Below, piece by piece: positions 54,584 through 64,000 of a DNA stretch of 64,000 nt (positions are counted from its first letter, which is position 1; each line of letters starts with the position of its first letter). The stretch comes from Pollenia angustigena (lineage: Eukaryota; Arthropoda; Insecta; Diptera; Polleniidae), in NCBI GenBank assembly GCA_930367215.1, contig OV884056.1, positions 316,602,709 to 316,666,708 on the forward strand. The letters are read 5' to 3'. The notes below the pieces were generated by a model, which saw only the letters and a program-made list of their open reading frames with translations, did not search any database and was not told where the DNA came from. The position numbers and the translations under genes are program-made.

Positions 54584-57500
54584 TTGATTTATCTCTAGCC
54601 TGTCAGCAATAGGCATTGTTGCCAGTTAAGCCATTTAGCGGCTAGGTTAAGCCATCTTTCATCTTGTCTAGACAGGGAAAAAAATCCATTTATGGTGTTT
54701 TGTTTTCTGACAATATTGATCCATGTATGTATGTTCCTTTCGCGCGGGTTTTGTTCTAGTCTGAAAATATATGCAAAAATGTATAAATGAATTAAGCACA
54801 TTTAAGCGAAACCTTGTTAATTAATTTTTTGAATCGCAAGAAAAACTTGTAAGAAGTTGTCGTTTTCTTTTCTAAATATGTTGCAATAATTAATGGAAAA
54901 TTTGTTACATAAAATACCATTTTTACATCTACGTTAAGTACTTTTTATGCAAGCAAGTATTTTTCTAATAAAATTTTTTTCTTGTGTTTGCGTACAATTT
55001 GTGTTATACTGGGATTTTTGGTTATATTGTGATGGATATAAACATTTGTTTTTCGTTTGTTTAACTTTTATTTATTAATTATTATTTTTGCGCAAAATTT
55101 TTAAAAACAGCTTACTTTAATTATTGAAAATCATTGCTGTTAACGCTTATTGGAATTCAAAGAAAATTTAATGTTGAATATCGCTACAACCGTGGTGAAT
55201 AACGCTTATTAGTACAAACGTTGCATTCAATATTTAACACGCTAAATACAGATTAGTGTTGAGTGTAAAACGTAGCTATTATTTAGATCCATTGTAATTT
55301 AGAAAAATGTAACACTTTGTAAGGGAGAGTGTAACCCGATAAATTTATTACACAATTATAATGCATTATAATTTTTTAGAAAAGAAATCACCATTAGTCA
55401 TTTATATCTAGCCTTTTTTATTTTATATGTTTTTTATTATTATTATGAGTTTTTGGTAATTTAGTTTGTCCATCGCTTAGCCATTTTTAGTTGAAATTTG
55501 CCATTTTTATGGTGAAAAGTAAGCAGCACTGTCATGATAGCACCTTAAACATAAATTCATTTTAAATGCGATATATTTTATTATTTATTTTTTCTCCATT
55601 TACCATGATAAAGTGTCAAACCAGTTTGAGCAGAAATGCGTTTCGAGTTGCGGGATGTCTCATCCGTTCAGTTATATACTCACTGCAGTAGACCGCTGTG
55701 CATCGGCAGGTTTTCTTGGTTATATCATGATAAAGGCATGCCATATTAAAAACTCTTTCAGTTTGCAAGGATCTACAACAATTAACAACACCAAAAACAC
55801 AACAATGTATTTTGTTGCTGCTTTCGTTTCAGTAATCAATTGGATCAAGATGAGTGTTTTTTTTTCTTTCGATTCCGAAAGTTTTGCTGCCAGTATTTAT
55901 TTTCGATTGGCTGCTGTCAGACGCCTTTAACATAAAAAATAGATCTTAGCAGTTTAATTTCTCTTAGAAAATAAAACATTTGAACCACTCAGTCCCAATT
56001 ATGTTGTCCAATTCTAGAAACTGAGGCTTAGAAAATCCAATATCGTGAACAAAAACTAATAAGCTTCTCCTAAAATCTACAGCTAACTACTCATTTTCAT
56101 TCACTGTTCTCTAAAGCGAATACATTTCATGATTTTTTTTATTACCAGCTTTTTAACTCCTTCCTAAAAAAGGTATTTAGCTTCTATTAGAATTAAGTTC
56201 TTGCCCCAACTGCACTTACCAACATTTCAAAAGATGCTCAGCACCCCTCAAGTTAATTGCTGTCTGATTTGATGGGAAACTGTAAATATTTTTAAGGCTG
56301 AAAAACGATTAAAACTCCTTCATTTTCCATTTTACTGCAGTTCTGTTTTTACTGGTCTGCGGAGGCAACATTGAAATTACCAAAAGCACCTTGGTTGCAA
56401 ATTAAATGATGCCTTTACAACATGTGTGTGTGTGTTTGTGCATGTTTGTATTGAAAGACAGAGTTGAAGTAATCAATTCGAACAGTTTTGTTGAGTTGGC
56501 AGTTTTATGTTGAAAACATGATTTTTATGTCCACAAAAAAATAGTACTAAATTTTAAAGGAACCTTTGCAGCAGCGCTGTTGTGGCAAATCAGTGAAGTG
56601 AGCAACGAATGCAATTTAATGTCTTAATTAATATTTACAACAAAAGAGGCGTCTTAAATCAGTTATTCATGATTTTTGCTCTTTTTGGTTTTACAGTTGT
56701 AAAAAAAATTAAAAACAAAATGGTGTTTAACATTTGACAAAGAGATGAAGATTTTTACAGGGTGTTAAGTAAAATAGTGTTTTTTGGGAGAAAAGAGTTA
56801 AATTTAGAGTTCTAATGAAATTGGATTTACTTTCATTATACGAATATTACATATCAAAGCTACTACATTTTGCATGTCTTTGAAATCCATTGTAACTTGA
56901 TCTAAATTGAAATTTATGTTTTCTTTGATGTATTTTATTTTTTGTAAATTTTCGTGATAGCACAAGGAGGTGTTTCTATATTTTTCATTCAGTCTCGTAA
57001 TGGGAGTGGCTAGTGTAACATTCAACAATAGTTTATCGTTGTACAATTTTCAACCAATTTTATTGTCCGAACTTATTTTAAGTCTCTATGGCTTCAAACG
57101 CGTTTTCAACTTTCTTAGCAGGAATAATGGAATTGCCAGCAGTTGTCTATCGCTTCACCTCTTCAATGGAAATGTAAGGCCTAAAGAAGTTTGATTAGAT
57201 TTATTTATATGCGCACATGTAACTAATTGGCAGAAAGTTAAATCTTTATCTTCGTCCATTCAATCGATTCATCTCTCTCCCTTTGTTTCTCCGCCAGCAC
57301 TGTCTCCTTTTAAATAAATAAAGTTGTTAAGAGCCTGTCAAAGTCACAACAGTCTCTTTTTTTTGTATCTTGTCATTTGCCATTTAGAATGATGCATTTT
57401 ACTTGCAGCTAAATCTGGTTGCAATTGTTTTTTATTTAATACAATTGAATTGAAATGATTTACATATTGTTGTTGTTTATTGTTATTTCTTGTTATATTT

Positions 57501-57690
57501 TAGAGTTGTTATGAATTTAATACAAAAATGGAATTTTAAAAATACCGGAAATTACAAATTGATTTATTTTAAAAAACTGTAACTTTGTATTGCACAAATT
57601 AATTAATTTTCGTTGTACAAATGCTTGTCTGCAACGGTGATTGAAATCAAGTTCTTACGATTATATTGGTGTTATCAGCGCATTCAGCGT
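54584..57690. other. AT-rich non-coding region
   Basis: Segment 54790-54830 matches about 170-220. (TG)n near 56423. ORFs at 55613-55930, 56804-57046 and 56970-57194 lack recognisable motifs, and the first uses a GTG start. No gene recognised. Confidence 0.4.
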
Positions 57691-57699
57691 TTTTCTTTA

Positions 57700-58135
57700 T
57701 CGTGATAAAGTCATTAAAATTCACAATTCACCTGAATTCGATCAATGAGTATGTAATAAAGAAATTAATGTTGAAATATGATTTCTGCCATGTGTCGCCA
57801 CTGCTGGCGCGTAGAAGCCGCAATCTGGAACACCAATTTCCAACAACTTTTCGTAGAATTTGCGGCCGTATTTCGCCGGTAACTCTTCGAATGTTGATTT
57901 CCAGGTGTTCAATTGTTTGTGGCTTATGGACGTAGACAAGTGACTTAACATAACCCCAAAGAAAAAAATCCAATGAGTTTAAATCACATGATCTTGATGG
58001 CCAATTAATTAGGCCATTACGTGAAATTATTTTTTCATCAAAAGTTTCTTTGAGTAAATCAATAGCAGCGCCGTCTGTGTGGCATGTGGCTCCGTCCAGT
58101 TGGAACCACATATCAGCAAGATTAATGCCACGTAT
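57700..58135 (-). pseudogene. mariner-like transposase C-terminal fragment
   Basis: Minus strand: 'MWFQLDGATCHTDGAAIDLL' (second catalytic Asp), then 'NWPSRSCDLNSLDFFLWGY' (third Asp, 36 residues later), then 'PQTIEHLEINIRRVTGEIRP' and a decayed C-terminus. Clearly related to the 25371-26084 transposase. The N-terminal half is missing and no terminal repeats were found. One usually conserved Gln next to the Asp is Leu here (QLD). Confidence 0.8.
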
Positions 58136-58269
58136 TTGAGGTACGAAAAAATATTATGTAATTTTTTAGTAATTTCAATAAACTGAACCGTTTTTGAGTT
58201 ACGCGAATATATGCAGTGCAACCGCCTACATTTTGGAAATACTGGTATATCTTGAAAAAAAAAAAACGG

Positions 58270-58740
58270 TTAGCATCACCGGATTCAGCGTGCCGCAATT
58301 AGGTTAAAATGCCAGGTTCCCGGCTTGTCTGTTTTTTGCAACTAGCACAAAATTACAATATTAAAACTCTTTTTTAAGTTATTTTTTAAAGGTTGCAAAA
58401 GAAAAAAAATCATATCTTAAAAAAAACACCTCCTTCAAAGTTTCAGGATTTTTAAAGAACAGCTTTAGGTATTATATAAAAAAAAAAATCAGCCATATAA
58501 AAAAATATGTTTTTGTCTTAGTCCGTTTTCAAAATTTAATATTTTGCAGTTAGTACATTTTTCAAAAAAAAAATTTTTTTTCAATATATGGTTTATAGCC
58601 CCAAGTATTCTCTTTAAAATGACATTAAAATCATTTTCGTATGTTCTTTATAAGATAAAAGGAATCTTGTCACCAAATTTCATTAAAATCGGTAGGGGTC
58701 GTGTCCCACTATTGGACGGAATTACCAATATATAATAAGT
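58270..58740 (-). repeat. Helitron-related non-coding remnant
   Basis: 58270-58350 resembles 20815-20875 in order (CACCGGATTCAGCG, AAAATGCCAGGTTCCCGG, TTGTCTGTTT). The following part has 'TTTCATTAAAATCGGTAGGG', a motif frequent in dipteran Helitron-type repeats. No coding sequence. Confidence 0.5.
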
Positions 58741-59085
58741 TAACTAGGAAAAGTAACTGTAAAATATCTGAATATGTATGAATGTACCATTCAAGGAATG
58801 GAAATCTACGTTACAACTCTTCCCACCTTTCTGCCAACAGATGGATTCCGTGCCAAAAGAACTGCTCACATATTGAGGTCAATAACGAATCCGGACGATT
58901 TGTGATACCTTGTCCTGAAAAAATCGTATTTAAGAGAGAGCGTGCTACATCGATCAAAATCGTCGGTCGAATCAAGTTCGGGACTGTAAGGCCCCTAAAA
59001 GGACTATAAGACTTAACTTCCCAATTATATTTTTAAAACAGTTTTTAACTGCGCAAGAACTGTTATCTTAATGAAATATTATGCC
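58741..59085. other. unassigned, GC-richer stretch
   Basis: 58782-59009 is less AT-rich than its surroundings and open for 75 codons, with no family I recognise. It may be part of an old transposon. Confidence 0.3.
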
Positions 59086-59087
59086 TA

Positions 59088-59528
59088 CACAGAAAAAATG
59101 AAAAACCAACTTCAAGTAACGTATTTGTTAGAAATTTGTACTATTAATTAAATTCTGTACTGATTTTCCGCCAGCAAACAAATTGATCATATCAATTAAC
59201 ACATTTGTAAGTTTGAGATTTTCTTGCTGTTCAGTTTCAATCAACAGGTTTAATTGAAATGTGACCACCAGCAAAAGAGGCAAAATAAAACGTAAACGCA
59301 AATTAAAATATTTTTTTCAATCAACACAGTCAATTGAAACAATTAAAAAATTGATTGAAAATTTAATATATTTTAAAGTTTTTGTGTATGCTTTCATATT
59401 TGCAAATACACACACAAACCTTATAATTTTTATTTTCAATTAAGGGAAATTAATTGGAACAATTAAAAAAAATTTTTGAAACAGCATTATTGAATTAATT
59501 GAAAAAATTTTTGAGAATTTTTTCTGTG
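59088..59528. mobile_element. MITE with TA target duplication, 441 bp
   Basis: CACAGAAAA / TTTTCTGTG ends flanked by TA (59086-59087 and 59529-59530). The interior has repeated 'CAATTGAAA' and 'TTTAATTGAA' motifs. It shares termini but not interior with 26877-27183. Confidence 0.75.
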
Positions 59529-59530
59529 TA

Positions 59531-61235
59531 TAATACCTGGTTGTCTATAAATAATACATGCGACCTTCCTTCATATATTGACTTGAATTGTAATTCAATG
59601 TGTAGACATACGATTTTTGTTGCTGAAATTTTTAAAAATTCTGCTTTGGAATTGCATTAGTGTGAAATTATGAATAATGAAATTCTAGTTTTGCAATTTT
59701 TGTGTTTTCATCCTTAATTTCCTCTTCTCCTTCTTCTATTTTATATATAAACACAAATAAACCTACAGCCAAATTTAAGTTAAAAAGTGTGAGACTAACA
59801 AAACAAAACAGAATTTCAGAGTACATGAAACTGAGTACCTCTCCCCAATCTTCTCACCTCTCTCGCAAATAAACTCAAGAATTGCTGCAACAAAAATTGC
59901 AAGTCTGAACGATGACTAAATCTCTTAAAGCAAAATAAAAAAAAAAGATCTCAAGATTCCGTACGTGTAACTAACTTAATTATAGACTCTAAAATATATA
60001 TGTGACAGATCAGTTAGTGTTTTTCCCCTCTCTTTTTGTTTAGCTATTAAAAAAAAATTTATTATAGGAATAAAAGAGATAAATATGGAAGCAAATTTCA
60101 ATTAGAAGCAACTATTAATATAATGCAATTAAAACAACAAATTAGTTAACGTGCCGCAGCAGCAATAAAAAAATCTTGGAAATATATAGCACCGACTCTA
60201 AATGGTTTCGGGCCAAAGGTTAAAGTAAGGTTACGCTGTTTTTAGTAAAACGCAATTTGGTAACTTATTCCCAAGCAGAAAGTCGATCTTTGGCAGAAAG
60301 TGTTCCTTTCGACTGATTCCTGAACTTGCATTCTCTAGGTCAGACAAAATATATTTAAACGCTGTCTTATGTAAGCGAAAATTCTTTTGAAAGTTGTGAA
60401 AAATTAAACAAAATATTTAATGCCTTAAATATGTATTGCATTTCTTATTATAACTTACTCCCCATCATTCATTCTTTAGATTTCTATTGCAAATCACTTT
60501 TTTCTACCCGAAGGTCATAGCAGTCGTCGTCACTATCTTCAAAAAATACTATTTTATACATATAACAATCATTTATTTCTGCGTTTTTATATTTTATACA
60601 AATATATCTTGTTAAAAAATTATTACCTTCAAAAGTTTGAACAACTTGTTTAAAATGTTTTTTTAATTACCAACAGTTAACACAATATCAACTTAGAAAC
60701 TATTAAAACGGGGATGCATGTCGATCGATATTTATTTCGGTTGAATTTTGTTTTCCATGCGGAAACAATAATACAACCCACTATTTTTTATTAAATTGTT
60801 TTGATGTTTATTAAGCCGAAATTTTTTCAATTAAAGACCTTCTTTGCCCGTTTTTCATATGTATTCTAGTGTTAAGTGTCCCAAGTGTCGCTGGTTTTTT
60901 ACATTACAAATCGTCCAGACTTAAAGTTTTTTTTTTTTTTTTTAGGAATTCTTGAGTTAATTGGTGAGACGGGTGAAAAGATTGGGGGTACTCTGTTTCG
61001 TGTTCTCTGCATTTCTGTTTTGTCATTCTCAGACTTGTTAACTTCCCTGCAAATAATATTAAACCACCTGATCCATTTTGATAAAATGGACTACACCATG
61101 GACTGGACCGATGTAATGCAAGCATGGACCATGTCATTGTTAAAAAGTGTTTGTAGTGAGAAGACAAGTCTTCGTTTTTTAACGACATGCTTTCATTTTT
61201 AAACGACTTCAAACTAATCTTCTTCTTGTATATAA
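59531..61235. other. AT-rich non-coding region
   Basis: T-run at 60928-60945. Segment 60980-61200 has 'GGACTACACCATGGACTGG' style motifs related to the repeat that follows. No gene recognised. Confidence 0.4.
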
Positions 61236-61350
61236 CATGGAGTAGTTTTAAAACTACACCTTTGTAGTCCAAAGCTGGGTTATATGGTCCTGCCCTAGGA
61301 CATCGTAGTGTTAAATAGACCATCTTTTTTCCATACGTTTGGGTTGTAGT
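61236..61350 (+). repeat. repeat unit shared with 63014-63125
   Basis: Contains TGGAGTAGTTT, TATGGTCC, CCTAGGACATCGTA and 'GTTAAATAGACCA' in the same order as at 63014-63125. Confidence 0.65.
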
Positions 61351-61525
61351 TGACTGTAGGTGTATTTGTATTTACCCTTCAGATAATATTGGACTACGTG
61401 GTCCATTGTGAATTAAATGGACTACTTACAACATGGTCCAATGTACTGTAGTATGGACCTCGTTATAAGAAATTAACATACAGTGCTGCCAACAACTGCA
61501 TGATGTAAACTTTTCGGTAGTTTAC

Positions 61526-62530
61526 AGTCTCCTACTCTATTTCTTATCTTTCTAAATGACCTCCTTTGTCAGACTTCTAACCCTATCTACTCTTTTGCAG
61601 ATGACAGCAACCTTTGCTATTCGGACTCATTCGAATGCAGACCAAGTGTATCTGATGTCGGTGCTATGAGGCAGAATATGAATGAAACGCTCGGCCGAGA
61701 CCTTGACATAGTCTCGGAATGGGGTCGTGCAAATAGGGTCGATTTTAATGCCCGAAAAACCCAATGTTGCCCGAAAAACTCAATAAACGCGCGACAAATC
61801 AAGGTGCCTCATCTGTATATATGGGTGGTATAATTATTAAGGAATCAGAATCTTTTGATGGGCATAAGGAACAATGTGATGTCCGATGGACATACATATA
61901 TTCAAGGTATCGAAAGAAGCATTCAAGTGCCTCGGTTTTCTCAGACGGTATAATATATACTTTACTCCATCTGATCTCCTTACTATTTACACCACCTATA
62001 TCCGACCGCGTATGGAATACAACTCTCATGTGTGGGCCGTTGCTTCAAAGTCTATTTTGGAGCTTCTCGACCGCGTGCAGGAGAGGGCGAAGGTTCTCAT
62101 TGGTGACAGTAGGGTATCCAATTCTATTGACTGCCTTAAGCACCGATGCAATGTGGGTTGTATTTGCCTGTTTTATCGTTACTACAATGGGATGTGTTCT
62201 GACGAAATTAGGGATCTGGTTCCCGAAACCCGTACGTTTGTTCGCAATACACGTTATTCCTCAAGAGCCCATCCTTATGTGGTCGATTTGCAGGTGATTC
62301 GTACAACGCAATACAGAGAGAATTCGTTTTTTCCCCGGACTGTTCGTATGTGGAATAACCTTCCTGCAGAAGTCTTCCCTCTCACTTACAACATGATTAA
62401 GTTCAAATCGAATGTTCACAAACACTACTCCCTCTATCCTCCTTCCCACAACCTATTTTCCTAGTTCCAACACAATGCAATGCATTATTAGGGGTCACCC
62501 CTGAGTGCTGGTCCTAACAGAAAAAAAAAA
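61526..62530 (+). pseudogene. 5'-truncated CR1/L2-type LINE fragment with poly-A
   Basis: Read in three frames it gives 'GSLQSPTLFLIFLNDLLCQT', the catalytic box 'YSFADDSNLCYSD' near 61595, 'WGRANRVDFNARKTQCC', then 'ASSVYMGGIIIKES' and the long frame 61886-62464 with 'YIRPRMEYNSHVWA', 'LLDRVQERAKVLIGD', 'RYSSRAHPYVVDL' and 'RTVRMWNNLPAEVFP'. These are the RT end and C-terminal domain of CR1/L2-group LINEs. Frame changes near 61785 and 61880 break it. A poly-A run at about 62519-62531 marks the 3' end. The domains before the RT box are missing, so it is a truncated insertion. Confidence 0.85.
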
Positions 62531-62734
62531 AACAAATTACACATTGGTAGCCCTGATAGTGTCCATTATTAATTGTTTATTTAAAGGTGAAAGTTTGTGA
62601 AATTTATGGAAAAAAGGTAAGAAAATTTAAAATACCAAGTAAATATATTTAATAATAGCAATAATAGACTACAGTACACACCATAAAAGCGATTAGTAAA
62701 AAATGATAAAGAAAAATGCTTAAACTACCCCTTA

Positions 62735-62955
62735 AGGCCCGTTTTCACAACTTACCGATAGCTAAAAGTAGACTTTAACCGGCCCTATAAAAAGTGTTCC
62801 ATTATTAAAACTTTGCTTTAAACTAAAGTGGGCGATAGAGTAAACTAAGGTGCATCCTACCTGGTAGGTAAAAGTAATGTTGTAATAACGGAACACTTTT
62901 TATACGGCCGATAAAATCCTCCCTTTAGCTATCGGTTTGTTGTGAAAACGGGCCT
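62735..62955. mobile_element. MITE with TIR, about 220 bp
   Basis: AGGCCCGTTTTCACAAC at the left and its inverse at the right, followed by ACCGATAGCTAAA on both sides. Internal 'AAAAGTGTTCC' and 'GGAACACTTTTT' are also inverted. Non-coding. Confidence 0.75.
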
Positions 62956-63013
62956 AAGTGTACTCGATACTGTAGTAACGTGGAGTATTTTTAAAACTAA
63001 CCCACTTTAGTAC

Positions 63014-63125
63014 TCCATGGAGTAGTTTAGGGACTACTTCGGTGGGTTTTATGGTCCCCTCCTAGGACATCGTAATGTTAAATGGACCACCTTTAACCCA
63101 TATATTTGGAGTAGTTTTGGAGTAC
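63014..63125 (+). repeat. repeat unit shared with 61236-61350
   Basis: Contains TCCATGGAGTAGTTT, TATGGTCC, TCCTAGGACATCGTA and 'GTTAAATGGACCA' in the same order as the unit at 61236. Confidence 0.65.
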
Positions 63126-63720
63126 TCCTTTATGGACTACTCTTTACATTGCGTGCAAACTAGTCTCGTTATCTGCAGGGTATATATAAAATATAAAAAA
63201 GGAAAAAGAAAAAGAAAGACCAGATAAAGATACAAAAATTGCAAAACTAAAATTTCATAATCTCTAATCACAATCAATGCAGGATTTTTAAAAATTACAG
63301 CAACAAAATTTGCAAGTCTGGACAAAAATGGAGAACCAAAGAAAAAAACTCAACGTGCCAGGTGAAGAACCATATAAAACTCAAACATGTTGCTGGTGGA
63401 GTCCAAAATACTCTGGAATGGACGTAGGAAGCTCTTGTCTTCATTTAAAAAGGTTTATGTGTTGTTTTCAGGTGACAAGCAATTGACTGTGAAGTCAAAT
63501 TTATATGAAAAGCGCTCAAAAAACTGTGTGATTTTCATATAAATTTGAACCAGGACTTGTGGTTGAGGCTCCAAAAACTGTCGATATGACTGAAATATTT
63601 AGCCAAAAACTTAGATGAAAAAAAATAAAAGTAATAAAAAAATTGGTTATTAAAGCCATTTGCAATGTGCTCGTAAAAACTTATTTTTAAAAACATAACA
63701 ACAACGATTTAATTCGATTA
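63126..63720. other. non-coding with a 17-bp hairpin
   Basis: TCAAATTTATATGAAAA at 63495-63511 is inverted at 63533-63549. No gene recognised. Confidence 0.45.
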
Positions 63721-63817
63721 ACAGCCAGGCCCACGATGTCACACGGTAACGTGTGTTTTTGTTTTAAATGTAATTTTCTATGCGGACGTTACCGTGTGAC
63801 ATCGTGGGCCTGGCTGT
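63721..63817. mobile_element. 97-bp MITE with perfect 32-bp terminal repeats
   Basis: The arms (ACAGCCAGGCCCACGATGTC followed by ACACGGTAACGT, and the inverse) are identical over 32 bp with a loop of about 33 bp. Perfect arms in such an AT-rich, mutated landscape mean a recent origin. Non-coding. Confidence 0.85.
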
Positions 63818-64000
63818 AAATATAAATAATTTTTTTTATAATCCATCACTTAGTATTTAGTAAAGCTTCCGTTAAAAAGTGAACATTTTTAGGCGGTAAT
63901 CGCGAGATATTTACAGATTAGAAAGTTTAAGAAGGAAACGAAATACTTTACAAAAAAAAAATAAATTATTTTTAATTTCAACCAAGTGTTAAATTAATAA
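63818..64000. other. AT-rich non-coding end of the window
   Basis: No gene recognised. Confidence 0.4.

Noticed and set aside
55613..55930. 105-codon plus-strand ORF
   Set aside because: GTG start, no motif, surrounded by AT-rich non-coding DNA.
58782..59009. 75-codon ORF in a less AT-rich stretch
   Set aside because: No family recognised. Kept only as an unassigned stretch.
1..64000. CRISPR arrays, rRNA and tRNA genes
   Set aside because: No direct-repeat spacer pattern or cloverleaf-like sequence was noticed. Tandem arrays present here are transposon-derived.

Overview
The window is very AT-rich, repeat-dense, non-protein-coding DNA from a dipteran fly, most likely a calyptrate of the blow fly, house fly or stable fly kind. 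I infer this from mini-me/DINE-1-type repeats with GTCTGTC-rich cores and 'TATACCC...CTTACTTGTTT' ends, a LOA-type LINE, mariner and Helitron remnants, and homopolymer-rich AT background. I found no host gene exon, tRNA or rRNA. Almost everything recognisable is a transposable element, so the stretch is probably intergenic or inside a large intron.

Layout. 497-2004: a decayed LINE reverse transcriptase split by an AT-rich insertion. 2098-3442: two related palindromic MITEs. 4851-7020: an old repeat, then a broken Jockey/CR1-like LINE on the minus strand. 9324-15306: a nearly complete, young Ty3/Gypsy LTR retrotransposon with two close LTRs, a tRNA primer site, gag with an N-terminal SAP-like segment, and a candidate -1 gag-pol frameshift signal (TTTAAAC plus predicted pseudoknot). 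16351-17765: a MITE abutting a foldback-like element with inverted arrays of about 82-bp units. 18481-18989 and 29641-30150: two opposite-oriented copies of a roughly 510-bp MITE that keeps a small coding-like segment. 20800-21923: an internally deleted Helitron (minus strand). 23592-26347: a nested block holding a DINE-like copy and an internally deleted mariner-like transposon. 31248-36123: DINE-like, mariner, hAT-like and Jockey fragments plus tandem duplications. 38010-43926: a full-length LOA-type LINE on the minus strand with a long ORF1, an intact ORF2 (endonuclease, RT, RNase H), a (GTAG)n tail and a 13-bp target-site duplication. 44774-48540: a DINE-like copy broken by nested insertions. 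48705-50445 and 53866-54583: more TIR elements. 57700-58740: mariner and Helitron-related remnants. 61526-62530: a 5'-truncated CR1/L2-type LINE with a poly-A tail. 62735-63817: small MITEs.

The best candidates for autonomous function are the LOA-type LINE, which is intact in ORF2 but ambiguous at the ORF1 start, and the Gypsy element, which is young but has two single-base frame breaks in pol and a changed RNase H catalytic residue. The many MITEs are non-autonomous. The most notable structures are the Gypsy frameshift signal, the foldback-like arrays, the paired MITEs with a shared coding remnant, and the nested insertions. All family assignments rest on motif reading, not on database searches.
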